DNA from: Xylanimonas cellulosilytica DSM 15894
Lineage (GTDB): Bacteria > Actinomycetota > Actinomycetes > Actinomycetales > Cellulomonadaceae
Reading direction: 5' to 3'
Length of the DNA: 64,000 nt
Assembly (NCBI RefSeq): GCF_000024965.1
Contig: NC_013530.1
Location: 930,001-994,000, forward strand
Of the stretch, positions 1 through 8,323 are shown one piece after another (position 1 is the first letter of the stretch; each line of letters begins with the position of its first letter). The position numbers and the translations under genes are program-made. Under the pieces are notes generated by a model, which saw only the letters and a program-made list of their open reading frames with translations, had not been told where the DNA came from and searched no databases.

Positions 1-978
1 GCCGTGCGTGGAATCGGCGCCGTTCGCGCCCGACGCGCACACCGGGTCGAGGACGAGCTGTCCGGGCGGCAGCTCTCCCACCAGAGCGGCACTCTGGCCG
101 CCCTGGTCGGACCGGTCGGACAGATAGTCGTCCTCGTCGCCGTCGTGCTCGCGTCAACCGCGCAGGCCGTAGACAGCGGGCTCGCAGCCCCCGTCCACGC
201 AGGCTCACAGGTTATCGCCGTCTCCTGGCGCGACCCACGACCCGGCGACGTCGACACGTTCACGCGTGCGCTCACCACCGCATCGACGTCCACGCCAGGT
301 GCCCCGGACCCGGACACCCTGCCCGCGATCCCCTGGATCGCAGAGACGCCGGTCGCGCGCACCTGCTCCGATGTCGCCCGCTTCCTCGACCGAAGCCCGA
401 CGGACTGCGATGGTGAACAGAACCTGCCCGACGGCCTCTCCGAAGAGTGGGAACGTGTCGTCGGCACGAAGATCCGGGTCGATCCGCAGGCGGTGTGGGA
501 AGCCGTTCCGCCCGCAGCTGACGTGCTCGTCCGCGGAGCAAGTACCGCCGAGGTGTACGCGGTCGCGCAGTCCATGTTCACGGCGCCTGACGTCTCCTGG
601 GTCAACCTCAGCCTCGACATGGCGCAAGCGCTCGCCCGCTGGCTCACAGCCGGAGTGATGGCGGCCATGACGCTCCTGGCACTCGCAGTGCTCGTACGCT
701 TCACAGATCTCGCCGCCTCCGCCGGGACCGGCCGCGCCCGCCTGGAACGCACCGGCATCACCGCCACTCACGCACGCACGGTTCGCGAGAGCGTCACCCG
801 CACCGCCCTCCTGACCAGCACCACCCTCGCCGCCACCTTCGCGATGCTGTTCATCTGGGCAGGACAGCAGGCAGACGTGACAACAATCAGAACCCTGACC
901 TGGCTCGCCGTCTACACCCTCGTGACGGGCGTCTCTCTGACCATCCTCACCGTCATCACACGCCACGGACGCACATGA
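1..978 (+). CDS. FtsX-like permease, C-terminal part (partial)
   Basis: The reading frame is open from the first base, so the true start is probably outside the window and only the last 325 or so residues are present. The layout is one hydrophobic helix (about residues 31-57), an extracytoplasmic stretch of about 150 residues with two cysteines (about 119 and 133), then three helices (about 213-235, 262-288 and 293-317). This TM, large outer domain, TM-TM-TM pattern is that of FtsX/MacB-type ABC permeases, but no conserved motif confirms it and no ATPase gene is visible here. It lies on the island side of the attachment site at 2290-2326, so it is probably accessory DNA. Confidence 0.5.
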   Translation, partial: AVRGIGAVRARRAHRVEDELSGRQLSHQSGTLAALVGPVGQIVVLVAVVLASTAQAVDSGLAAPVHAGSQVIAVSWRDPRPGDVDTFTRALTTASTSTPGAPDPDTLPAIPWIAETPVARTCSDVARFLDRSPTDCDGEQNLPDGLSEEWERVVGTKIRVDPQAVWEAVPPAADVLVRGASTAEVYAVAQSMFTAPDVSWVNLSLDMAQALARWLTAGVMAAMTLLALAVLVRFTDLAASAGTGRARLERTGITATHARTVRESVTRTALLTSTTLAATFAMLFIWAGQQADVTTIRTLTWLAVYTLVTGVSLTILTVITRHGRT

Positions 979-1022
979 CGACATGACAGACTCACCTCTT
1001 GAGGCATCGGTTCGGAGTGGAT

Positions 1023-1103
1023 TGAGCCATGCGGCTGGCTTGGGGTGAGCCATCGGGCTGGCCGCGGTGAGCCGCCTGGTCTCGTGTTGACAGCTCACCG
1101 CGG
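1023..1103. repeat. Tandem TGAGCC iterons with an inverted copy
   Basis: Three tandem units begin TGAGCC at 1023, 1046 and 1068 (spacing 23 and 22). The first two share the form TGAGCCATNCGGCTGGC. The third start lies in CCGCGGTGAGC (1062-1072), which is repeated inverted as GCTCACCGCGG (1093-1103) around TGTTGACA. Such arrays occur at transposon ends and at replication or control sites. No transposase gene is beside it, so an insertion-sequence end remnant is only a guess. Confidence 0.4.
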
Positions 1104-1144
1104 GGTTCGACGACCACGGTGAGTCGGGTCGACGCATATCCCTG

Positions 1145-2110
1145 TCATGTCCGCTCCTCCTTCGTCGCCACCTGGGCACGCCGCACGACGTCGGGCGATC
1201 CGGAGGAATGCCCGACGCGCCCCTCATGGATCGGCTCGCCGGTGTCGTCCCGGCTCGTGGCGGGACGATCGCCAGGTTCACCGGTGTCCATCGGCCCGGC
1301 GGTCACGTCCACGCACGGGGCGGCAAACCGCCGGACCGGCGCGGCAAACCCGGTCACCACGGTCACTCCCGCACCCAGCACGGCCGTGACTAGCAGGACC
1401 CCCCGCACTCCGAACTCCGCACCGGCCCAGCCGAGCAGAGCGAAGCCGACCGGACGCAGCCCGTACGAGATGGCGCCGTCGAAGGACATTATCCGGCCTA
1501 GGCGGTCCAGCGGCACCGCCTGCTGCAGCGCGGTGCCCCACAGCGTGTTGCTGAGGCTCAGGGTCAGGCCGTACGCGAACAGCAGACCCGCGGTGACGAC
1601 GAGCGGCAACTCCAGGGCCAGACCGAGCAGCGCAGGAACGGCGCCGAGCAGGACCAGATATGTGGCACTGAGCAGGTTGGCCGGCCGCCACCGAAGGGCG
1701 AGCAGCCCACCAATGAGATGGCCGACCGAGGTGATGGTGAGCAACAGGGCCCAACTCTCGCCGCCACCGTCGGACGTCGCGACGGTGAGCGGCCCGAGGA
1801 CCGTCACCGCGCCCGGCACGAGTACGACGAACAGCGACGCGTGCCCGAGCCCCCAGGCCAGCCACCGACGGCGGACCACCTCACGGAACCCGTCGCGCAG
1901 GTCGTGGAGCCAGTTGTCGACGACGCCACTCCACGACGCACCGGTCGACGCCGCGGTGGTGCGCGGTGCCGCCGCGCTACGGCTGCGGACGCCCACCATC
2001 AGCGCGGCGCTGACAAGGAACGACCCGGCGTCGACGAGCAGTGCGGCCGCCGGCTCAGTGAACGTCAGCAGCACACCGGCGGCCAGCGGACCCAGGGGTG
2101 GCCCCGACAT
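1145..2110 (-). pseudogene. MFS transporter remnant, N-terminal half missing
   Basis: On the minus strand the protein from about 2110 to 1145 resembles the second part of an MFS_3-type (EntS-like) exporter. It has a PPLGPLAAGVLL helix, a central loop with DLRDGFREVVRRRWL, then about six helices and a GRIMSFDGAISYG segment. A complete family member has about 400 residues and 12 helices; here the first four or so helices are absent. The frame upstream of 2110 reads on to 2308 through sequence that does not look like a transporter and runs into the tRNA fragment. The C-terminal tail is long and low in complexity. I read it as a decayed gene at the end of an integrated island. Confidence 0.55.
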
Positions 2111-2289
2111 GAGGGCTGGCACGCTGTGGTGTTTCGTACCCCTCCGGAAACCCTCCAGATTGGGACGGCAACCGCTCCAGGGCAACCCAGTACCCTGGAG
2201 GCGAGAACGCGAGGGATCTTCTCGGTTCTCCAGACGAACCCGAGGTGCACCGAGTCCTCGTGGAGCGGACATTTGGGACACGACGTTCT

Positions 2290-2326
2290 CCAGAGGTCGC
2301 AGGTTCAAATCCTGTCCCCGCTACCA
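2290..2326 (+). other. 3' fragment of tRNA-fMet, probable island attachment site
   Basis: The 37 bases carry the last anticodon-stem bases (CCAGAGG), variable loop, complete T arm (GGTTCAAATCC) and acceptor strand CCCCGCTACCA. This is the 3' half of an actinobacterial initiator tRNA as I remember it. Upstream sequence (GGACACGACGTT) does not continue into a D arm or a CAT anticodon loop, so the gene is not intact. A 3' tRNA fragment followed by its own terminator is the usual mark left where an element integrated into a tRNA gene. The element should lie to the left (1-2290), with the reconstituted tRNA beyond the window. Confidence 0.7.
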
Positions 2327-2329
2327 CAG

Positions 2330-2371
2330 AAAGGCCCTCTGATCAGCAGAAATGCGGATCAGGGGGCCTTT
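2330..2371 (+). terminator. Intrinsic terminator of the tRNA-fMet transcript
   Basis: AAAGGCCCTCTGATC (2330-2344) pairs with GATCAGGGGGCCTTT (2357-2371) with one wobble pair and a 12-base loop. The A-rich start and T-rich end give a classic hairpin just after the tRNA 3' end. Confidence 0.8.
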
Positions 2372-2455
2372 CGCTTTGCCTCGAAGCGGGCGGGCCGGGG
2401 GTGATTCGCGGCCGACGTTCAGCATTCTCGAAGGATCAGAGGGGATGCTGACCGG

Positions 2456-3901
2456 ATGAGCCAGAGCCGACTCGATCCGCGGGGTGAGCCCGTGGTGACG
2501 ACACGTGCGCCCGAGGTCTCTGCGAACGCGAAGGATCCGTCCCTGTACCCGGTGGGCACGACGGCGGTCGTCGCGATCGGTGCGCTCCAGTCGACGCACG
2601 CGCGCGGGTTCGGTGCCACGGTCCCGGAACTGACCGGGTTCCAGTACAAGTCGACCTGCAAGGACCCGAAGTGCACGGTGCACTCTCCCCTCGCGCAGAT
2701 CCAGCGGGCGGCCAAGAAGCAGGCCCGGACGATCAAGGCCCTCGGGGCGACGGCGCGTGTGCTGCATGACGCGATCGCCGAGTACGGCGTCGACGTGACC
2801 ACGCTCCTGCTGGAGACGTTCAACCCCGCTGCGGAGTGCGGCTTCCCCGGGCACGAGGACTGGACCCCGCAGACCTGGTACGCGTTCACCATCGGCCTGG
2901 ACCCGGACAGCCAGGAGCACCGTTGGGAGCAGATCGGTACCGGCCCGGCGGAGGCGCTGCGCAGCACGCTCACGACGACGGCTCACGACGTCGCCGACGC
3001 CGTCGCGCAGGTGGTCGCGGCGGCGGACGCGATCCTCGAACCCGCCCTCGCACCCGCCGAGCCGACGTCCGACGAGGTCATCCAAGCCCTCGAAGAGCTC
3101 GTCACCGGCCTCCGCCAGCAGGTGGAGTCGGAGCGGGCCGCGCACGCGGCGACGGCGTCGCGCCTTGCCGTGGTCACCGGCGAGCTGGAGGCCGCGCGCC
3201 AGACGGTCCGGTCGGTCGAGGGCCGGCACCGCACGCTCACGAACGAGATCGCCGCGCTCATGCGCCGCAACCGGGACCTGCACCGCGACCTGGACGCCGC
3301 GGTCGCCCGCGCGCAGGCGGCCGAGCAGGCGACGCCGGTTCCGGTCGCCCTCGCCCCGGCGGTCGTGGACGGACCCGACGACGTCGTACCCGCGCCGTCG
3401 CCGCCCGATCTGCCGGCGGACGTGACCACCGTCGCGATGGCGTTGCGTGCCGGACGCGACCTGTTCCCTGGCCTGCTGATCACCGACCACGCGATCGACC
3501 AGGCACGGCGCGTGGATCACGACGCGAAGGCGGCGGTGTGGGCGCGGCGGACCTGGAACGCGCTCATCGACCTGGACGCGTTCGCGCACACCCCGGTCGC
3601 CGAGGAGTGGTCGTTCCACCGGTACCTGTCCGCCCAGCCAGCGGCGCGCACGAGCGCCGTCCATGTCGCCGAGGGTGAGTCCGACACCGTCGTCGACAGC
3701 TACCTGGCCAAGCAGCGCGAGTTCCCCGTCCCGACCTCCGTCGACCCGACCGGGTTCGCGCAGGTGTTCGCGCACGTCCGCATCGAGTCCGGTGGCAAGC
3801 CGCCCGCCCCGCGCCTGTACTACCTCGACCATCGCGCCCGGTCCGGCCGCGTCGTGATCACCTACGCCGGCCCTCACCTTCCGGGCGCGCGCCGGGGCTG
3901 A
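2456..3901 (+). CDS. Unrecognised coiled-coil protein beside the att site
   Basis: This 481-residue protein is not recognised. The N-terminal quarter has a possible metal-binding cluster (TCKDPKCTVHSP, about residues 65-76) followed by a basic stretch. Residues 205-290 look like a long coiled coil rich in Glu, Arg and Ala. A Pro/Val linker (about 295-325) leads to a folded C-terminal domain of about 150 residues ending in RLYYLDHRARSG...VVITYAGPHL. That ending recalls the last strands of uncharacterised proteins often seen in bacterial mobile regions, which is a weak resemblance from memory. The ATG follows AGAGGGGA. It stands alone directly downstream of the tRNA fragment, so it may be chromosomal or part of an older insertion. 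Confidence 0.6.
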   Translation: MSQSRLDPRGEPVVTTRAPEVSANAKDPSLYPVGTTAVVAIGALQSTHARGFGATVPELTGFQYKSTCKDPKCTVHSPLAQIQRAAKKQARTIKALGATARVLHDAIAEYGVDVTTLLLETFNPAAECGFPGHEDWTPQTWYAFTIGLDPDSQEHRWEQIGTGPAEALRSTLTTTAHDVADAVAQVVAAADAILEPALAPAEPTSDEVIQALEELVTGLRQQVESERAAHAATASRLAVVTGELEAARQTVRSVEGRHRTLTNEIAALMRRNRDLHRDLDAAVARAQAAEQATPVPVALAPAVVDGPDDVVPAPSPPDLPADVTTVAMALRAGRDLFPGLLITDHAIDQARRVDHDAKAAVWARRTWNALIDLDAFAHTPVAEEWSFHRYLSAQPAARTSAVHVAEGESDTVVDSYLAKQREFPVPTSVDPTGFAQVFAHVRIESGGKPPAPRLYYLDHRARSGRVVITYAGPHLPGARRG

Positions 3902-3935
3902 CCACCCGGTGGCGGCCCGACAGGGCCGCCGGTCG

Positions 3936-4622
3936 TCAGGTGATGCGGCCGTCCACGTCCCGTGCGGTGCGTCGGCGCTTGTGCGCACGCGCCCAGAGGC
4001 TGAGCGCCCAGGCGTAGCCCAGTGCCGCCGCGGTGATAGCGAAGGTGCGGCGGTGATCGCCGTTGACGGCATCGTTCACGTAGCCGAGCAGCGGCAGGCT
4101 GTACCAGACCGTGGCGCGCACCTGATAGTCCTGCACAGGGCTGTCCGGGGAGCCGTTGTTGTCGCCCCTCGTCGTGAACGTCCGGTTCCCGTCGCTGTCG
4201 ACGCTCACTGCGATCACACGGTGGGTGATGAGCGTCGCGTCGTGCTGGTCGGGCTGGAACGAGATCACGTCGCCGATGCCGATGGCGGTCACATCGTTCC
4301 GCTCGCGGATCGTGTCGGTGTCCCGCAGGCGGGCGTTCGGCTCGATCGGCATCGTGGGGCGGATCACGGCCAGGGAGCCGACCGGCATGGTGGGCGCCAT
4401 GCTGTTGGAGAGGACGGTCAACGGCACCGCCCCGGCGATCTTGGGCACCACGATCGCCGCCACGGCGATCGCGATCACCGCGAGGAGAAGCCCCCAGGTG
4501 ACGCCCACCCACAGCCAGCGGACGACCGTCCGCGGCAGTGGTTCATGAGCGGGTGGTACGCCCCCGCGCGCCGTCGTCGGTGACGCGAGGCCGGGGCCGG
4601 CGGTCTCGTGGGCCACGGTCAC
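3936..4622 (-). CDS. sipW: SipW-type signal peptidase I
   Basis: A membrane signal peptidase of the archaeal/ER-like S26B class, 228 residues. It has an N-terminal helix (about 38-63), the nucleophile motif SNSMAPTM with Ser74, a catalytic His134 in LITHRVI in place of the bacterial lysine, and the RGDNN box with Asp154. A second helix lies near 195-212. This class processes proteins with SipW-type (alternate) signal peptides, such as TasA. The GTG start overlaps the stop of the upstream RCC1-repeat gene (GTGA), implying translational coupling. Its two upstream neighbours both carry the matching type of signal peptide and are its likely substrates. Confidence 0.88.
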   Translation of the reverse strand: MTVAHETAGPGLASPTTARGGVPPAHEPLPRTVVRWLWVGVTWGLLLAVIAIAVAAIVVPKIAGAVPLTVLSNSMAPTMPVGSLAVIRPTMPIEPNARLRDTDTIRERNDVTAIGIGDVISFQPDQHDATLITHRVIAVSVDSDGNRTFTTRGDNNGSPDSPVQDYQVRATVWYSLPLLGYVNDAVNGDHRRTFAITAAALGYAWALSLWARAHKRRRTARDVDGRIT

Positions 4623-7399
4623 TGCTCGGCCCCCACCGGTGCGGCCTCGTGCTCGGTGGCCGGGTCCTCAGCCGTCGGGGGCGATGCGGTCGACGTCGGC
4701 TCCGGCGTGCGCTCGAGTTCCGGGTCGGGTGCCGGGTCGTGTGCCGGATGCGGTGTGGGATCGGGCGTCGGCTCGGTGGGCGCGGGGAGCGGTGCGAGGG
4801 CCGGTGCGGGGGCAAGCGCCGGGCTTGCTGCCTGTCCCGCCGGCACCCATCCGGTTCCCGGCACGAACAGCACGGTCCCGGTGGCGCTCGCCGTGACGAC
4901 AAGGTCGGTGGACCCGCCGGCGATCCAGGGCTGCGCCTGGGCCGGGAGGTTGAGCAGCGGCCCGAGGAGACCAGCGTCGGGGCGGTTGATCTGGTATCCG
5001 TGGTCGCGCGCGCCCGGGGACTCCGTGCAGTACATGTACTCGTAGCCGCGGAGGGTGGATCCGCCGAAGGCGTAGTGCTCGCCGCGAGACGTGGTGACGC
5101 TGACCGCACAGGCGCTCGTGGCCGTGACGGCCGCAGCCGAGCCCGGTGCGACCCCGCTGACCGGGGTGGGATACCAGATGGAACCCGGCGCCTTGAGGCC
5201 GACGGCGACGCCGTTGCCACCGGGGGTGCGACAGGTTCGTGCTCCGCTGGTGTCGATGCCGCCCGACCCGTCGGGCGGGGCACCGACGGCCTGGCAGTGG
5301 TTGTTGCTGCCCCAGCCGTAGACGGTGCCGGCAAAGGCGGTGCCCGCCTTGCCCATGGCCTGGATGGAGGTCGCGCCGGCGACGAAATGGTCCAGCAGCA
5401 GCACCTTGCTCGTGTCGCTCGACCCGTCGGTGGTGAGGAGGCCCGGCACCCGGCCGCCTGCCGCCGGGCCGACGCCGGGCACGTCGCGGCCGAGGGTCGC
5501 CCACCCCCAGCGGTCCCCGGTCCCGACCCACGTGAAGGTGCGGCCGTTCTGCAGGACCATGGCGAACGACCGGGTCCGGGCCCCGAGCTGGCGCACCGGG
5601 CAGGTCCCGGTGTCGTAGCCGAGGGTGGAGGACGCCACGCCTGCGCACACCGTCGGCGGGTTCGCGATCGTGTTGGCCACGACGGCGGCGTAGTTCGTCC
5701 CGTCGTACGGTCTGCCCGCGCCGTCCCGGTAGATGTCGGGGTACTCGGTGAAGAGCGTCTTGTTGGCACCCTCGACGAGCCGCGGGCAGCGCTGCATCGC
5801 CTGCGGCTGGGCGGCGGGGATCGCGTCGTAGTAGTCCCAGCCCCAGCCGTAGATCAGCCCCTCCTGGGTGACGGCGAACTGCGAGAGCCGCGCGGGCCAG
5901 ACGGAGTGCCAGCGCACCTCGCGTGCGTCCGCGTGGGGGGTGACGCCGGCGCTCGTCGCCGTGCCGCAGGCCGCCGTCGACCGTGGGGTGCCGGCCGCGT
6001 TCGTCACGGTGGACACGATGGTGGAGGCGTGGGGGATCCGCTCCTCGGCCGTGGTCGGCACGGTGGGCTGCGGCAGGGTGTTGTAGGTGTCCAGGCCCCA
6101 GGAGTACAGCGTCCCGTCCGCACCGAGGGCGTAGGCGCCGTCGTCCGCGGCGATGACGTCGACGATCGGCGGCATCGCGTGGTCGGTGTTCGCGGTGCCG
6201 CCCGTGCGGTAGGTCCGCAGGGCCGTCGGGGTGGAGGCCGCGATCCTGCCGAGATAGCTCGTGCCCCACTGGTAGGCGACGCCGTCGCTGCCGAGGGCGA
6301 GGACGAACGTGGTGCCGAGGTCCGTGCCGTTGTTGTCGGTGGAGACCACGACCTTGACCGGCGCGACACCGCCCGGCAGGGTCACGCGGGTCGGCGGGCT
6401 GTCGGCGGCGACGGACGCCGCACCCGTGCCGGCGACGCCGCCCTCCCGGGCGCCGCCGATCGAGATCGCGCCGTCGCGGATCTCGAGCGTGGTCGCGCCG
6501 GCTCCTCCGGCGTGGACGCCGGGTGCGCCGAGCACATAGCTGGTGACGTCGAAGTCCGTGGCCGCCTCGATCGGCCTGGCGTCGATGGTCTGCACCGCGG
6601 TGGCCCGATGACGTCCCGGCGTCGTCAGGACGTTCGGGGGGACGGTGACCGACCACGCACCGGTGTCGCTCACGGTCACCGGTGGTGAGGTCCAGACGAC
6701 GGTGCCGTGCGCATCCGTGATCGTGACGGTCACCGGCGCCGCCGCGGCCGGTGAGTGGTGTCCCGATCCGGAGATGGTGACCGACGCGCCGACGATCACG
6801 TCCGCGACGGCGTCGATGGTGAGCGGGGTCGTGCCGGCGACGCTGACCGGCTCGATGGCGACGGCAGCCCGGTCGTGCCACGACGTCCCGGTGGTCAGCA
6901 CGACCTCGGCAGGGGACAGGTCGACGACCTGGTCGCCCGCGATGTGGGAGGCCGCCCGGATCGCGAGCGTCGCGGTGACCACCTGCTGGGAGCGCCCGGA
7001 CGGGAACGACACCGGGACCGCGGTGACGTGGACCGTTCCGTCCAGCCCGGGGGGCAGGCTCCAGTCGGACACGGTGATCTCGGGAGTCATCGTGGTGCCG
7101 GTGACCGTGACGTCGACCGGGATGCTGACCGTGAGCGTCTGACCGGGCCTGAGGGCGTCGGCGGCGGGGTCGAACGCGGCGCCCTCCACGGCGTAGGTGG
7201 CAGCACCCAGGGCGTCGATCGTCACCTGGGCCGAGGCGATGCGGCCCGTCGTGCCGGCGGAGGTGGAGTCGTTCCACAGTGCGTAGGTGCCGGACCCGTC
7301 CCAGGCCACAGCGATGCCGACGGCGATCGCCAGCCCGGTGGCCGCCGGTCGGGGCAGCCGGCGTCGTCGTCGGGTGGCGGTGTTCGGCCGACTCGTCAA
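4619..7399 (-). CDS. SipW-dependent surface protein with RCC1 repeats
   Basis: A 926-residue exported protein. The N-terminus has an arginine run, a hydrophobic helix and YALWNDSTSAGTTG, typical of alternate SipW-type signal peptides. Residues about 45-290 form beta-rich domains, including a likely Ig-like domain (about 185-285). From about residue 360, repeats of the YQWGTSYLG and LYSWGLDTYN type match RCC1/BNR beta-propeller blades. The end (about 845-926) is a Pro/Glu/Ala-rich tail with no LPxTG or membrane anchor. I chose the TTG at 7399 because GAGAGG lies seven bases upstream and the signal peptide follows directly; the open frame extends much further without coding signs. It is probably secreted or wall-associated; ligand unknown. 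Confidence 0.78.
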   Translation of the reverse strand: MTSRPNTATRRRRRLPRPAATGLAIAVGIAVAWDGSGTYALWNDSTSAGTTGRIASAQVTIDALGAATYAVEGAAFDPAADALRPGQTLTVSIPVDVTVTGTTMTPEITVSDWSLPPGLDGTVHVTAVPVSFPSGRSQQVVTATLAIRAASHIAGDQVVDLSPAEVVLTTGTSWHDRAAVAIEPVSVAGTTPLTIDAVADVIVGASVTISGSGHHSPAAAAPVTVTITDAHGTVVWTSPPVTVSDTGAWSVTVPPNVLTTPGRHRATAVQTIDARPIEAATDFDVTSYVLGAPGVHAGGAGATTLEIRDGAISIGGAREGGVAGTGAASVAADSPPTRVTLPGGVAPVKVVVSTDNNGTDLGTTFVLALGSDGVAYQWGTSYLGRIAASTPTALRTYRTGGTANTDHAMPPIVDVIAADDGAYALGADGTLYSWGLDTYNTLPQPTVPTTAEERIPHASTIVSTVTNAAGTPRSTAACGTATSAGVTPHADAREVRWHSVWPARLSQFAVTQEGLIYGWGWDYYDAIPAAQPQAMQRCPRLVEGANKTLFTEYPDIYRDGAGRPYDGTNYAAVVANTIANPPTVCAGVASSTLGYDTGTCPVRQLGARTRSFAMVLQNGRTFTWVGTGDRWGWATLGRDVPGVGPAAGGRVPGLLTTDGSSDTSKVLLLDHFVAGATSIQAMGKAGTAFAGTVYGWGSNNHCQAVGAPPDGSGGIDTSGARTCRTPGGNGVAVGLKAPGSIWYPTPVSGVAPGSAAAVTATSACAVSVTTSRGEHYAFGGSTLRGYEYMYCTESPGARDHGYQINRPDAGLLGPLLNLPAQAQPWIAGGSTDLVVTASATGTVLFVPGTGWVPAGQAASPALAPAPALAPLPAPTEPTPDPTPHPAHDPAPDPELERTPEPTSTASPPTAEDPATEHEAAPVGAEQ

Positions 7400-7488
7400 C
7401 GGACTGCCTCTCGGGGTGCTGGGGTGGTGGCGTTCGGGGGCGCCACGGTGCCGGCCGGGTGGTGGTGGCCGGCACCGTGACGGTCGGC

Positions 7489-8052
7489 TCAGGCCGCGAC
7501 CTGCTCGAGCGTGAACGTGACGTCGTCGAGGGACACGAGGGTGTCCAGGTCCTGCGCGACACCGGCCGGCGTGCTCGAGGAGAACTCGACCCTGACCGCG
7601 ACCTCCAAGGGCTGTTCGCCGTCGTGGGGCAGGACGTCCAGGGCGTCCTGGCCGTTGATCGTGACGGTCACGTACTCTGTGGCTGCGGGGGCGATGAACG
7701 TCTCTCCACCGGACACCGTGAGCTTGGCCTTGAGGTCCGATCCCTTGACGGTCACGGGGACCGCGGTGCTGTACTCCAGGACGTCCCCCGGAGAGGCGAC
7801 GAAAGCCGAGATGTCCTCGACGACAGCACCGTCCTCGCCGTAGACGCCGTCGGACTCCACGAGCCGCCATTCGCCCGTGGCCGGTGTGCCCAGGGCGAGG
7901 TCACCCGAGGCGAGCGTGCCGCTGGTCCCGGCAGCGGTCGAGGCCTGCCAGAGCGCGAAGGTGCCGAAGCCGCCCAGGAGGATGGCGGTGGCGGCGCCGG
8001 CGGCGACGGCGCCCTTGAGGACGGTGCGGTCCTTCGTGTGCGTGGTGGACAT
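7489..8052 (-). CDS. TasA-like protein with alternate signal peptide
   Basis: A 187-residue exported protein starting MSTTHTKDRTVLKG. It has a hydrophobic helix (about residues 13-34), then FALWQASTAAGTSG, the mark of SipW-processed proteins related to TasA/camelysin. The rest is acidic and beta-rich. The ATG at 8052 is preceded by GAAAGG; the longer open frame to 8253 lacks a comparable site. It is first in the operon, ahead of the RCC1-repeat protein (89-base gap) and the SipW-type peptidase. It may form a fibre or matrix component, but only the secretion type is well supported. Confidence 0.78.
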   Translation of the reverse strand: MSTTHTKDRTVLKGAVAAGAATAILLGGFGTFALWQASTAAGTSGTLASGDLALGTPATGEWRLVESDGVYGEDGAVVEDISAFVASPGDVLEYSTAVPVTVKGSDLKAKLTVSGGETFIAPAATEYVTVTINGQDALDVLPHDGEQPLEVAVRVEFSSSTPAGVAQDLDTLVSLDDVTFTLEQVAA

Positions 8053-8323
8053 GCTGGTGTGCCTTTCGGGGATGGCGTACGGCGCCTGGCCGCGCCCTGT
8101 CGATGTGGTGGACGTCAGAGTGGTCCCCGTCACGGTGCGGGCGGAGAAGGGTGGCGCGCTGAGCCACCGGAAATGGCGCGATGCGACACCGGAAAACACG
8201 GGGCCTGCCTCCGCGCTGGCACGGTCCGGCACCTTGGTTGCCCGGACCCGCACGTCGGGTCATGCTGAGGCCTGTGCGGCACGCCGTGCGCCTCAGCCCC
8301 GACAACGCGCCGCAAGGACCACC

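Noticed and set aside
2321-4072. Long minus-strand open frame over the 481-residue gene
   Set aside because: It is the shadow of the plus-strand gene in high-GC DNA: Arg/Gly-rich composition, no domain, and it runs across the tRNA terminator.
4538-6688. 716-residue plus-strand open frame
   Set aside because: It lies opposite the RCC1-repeat gene and shows only low-complexity Gly/Arg sequence.
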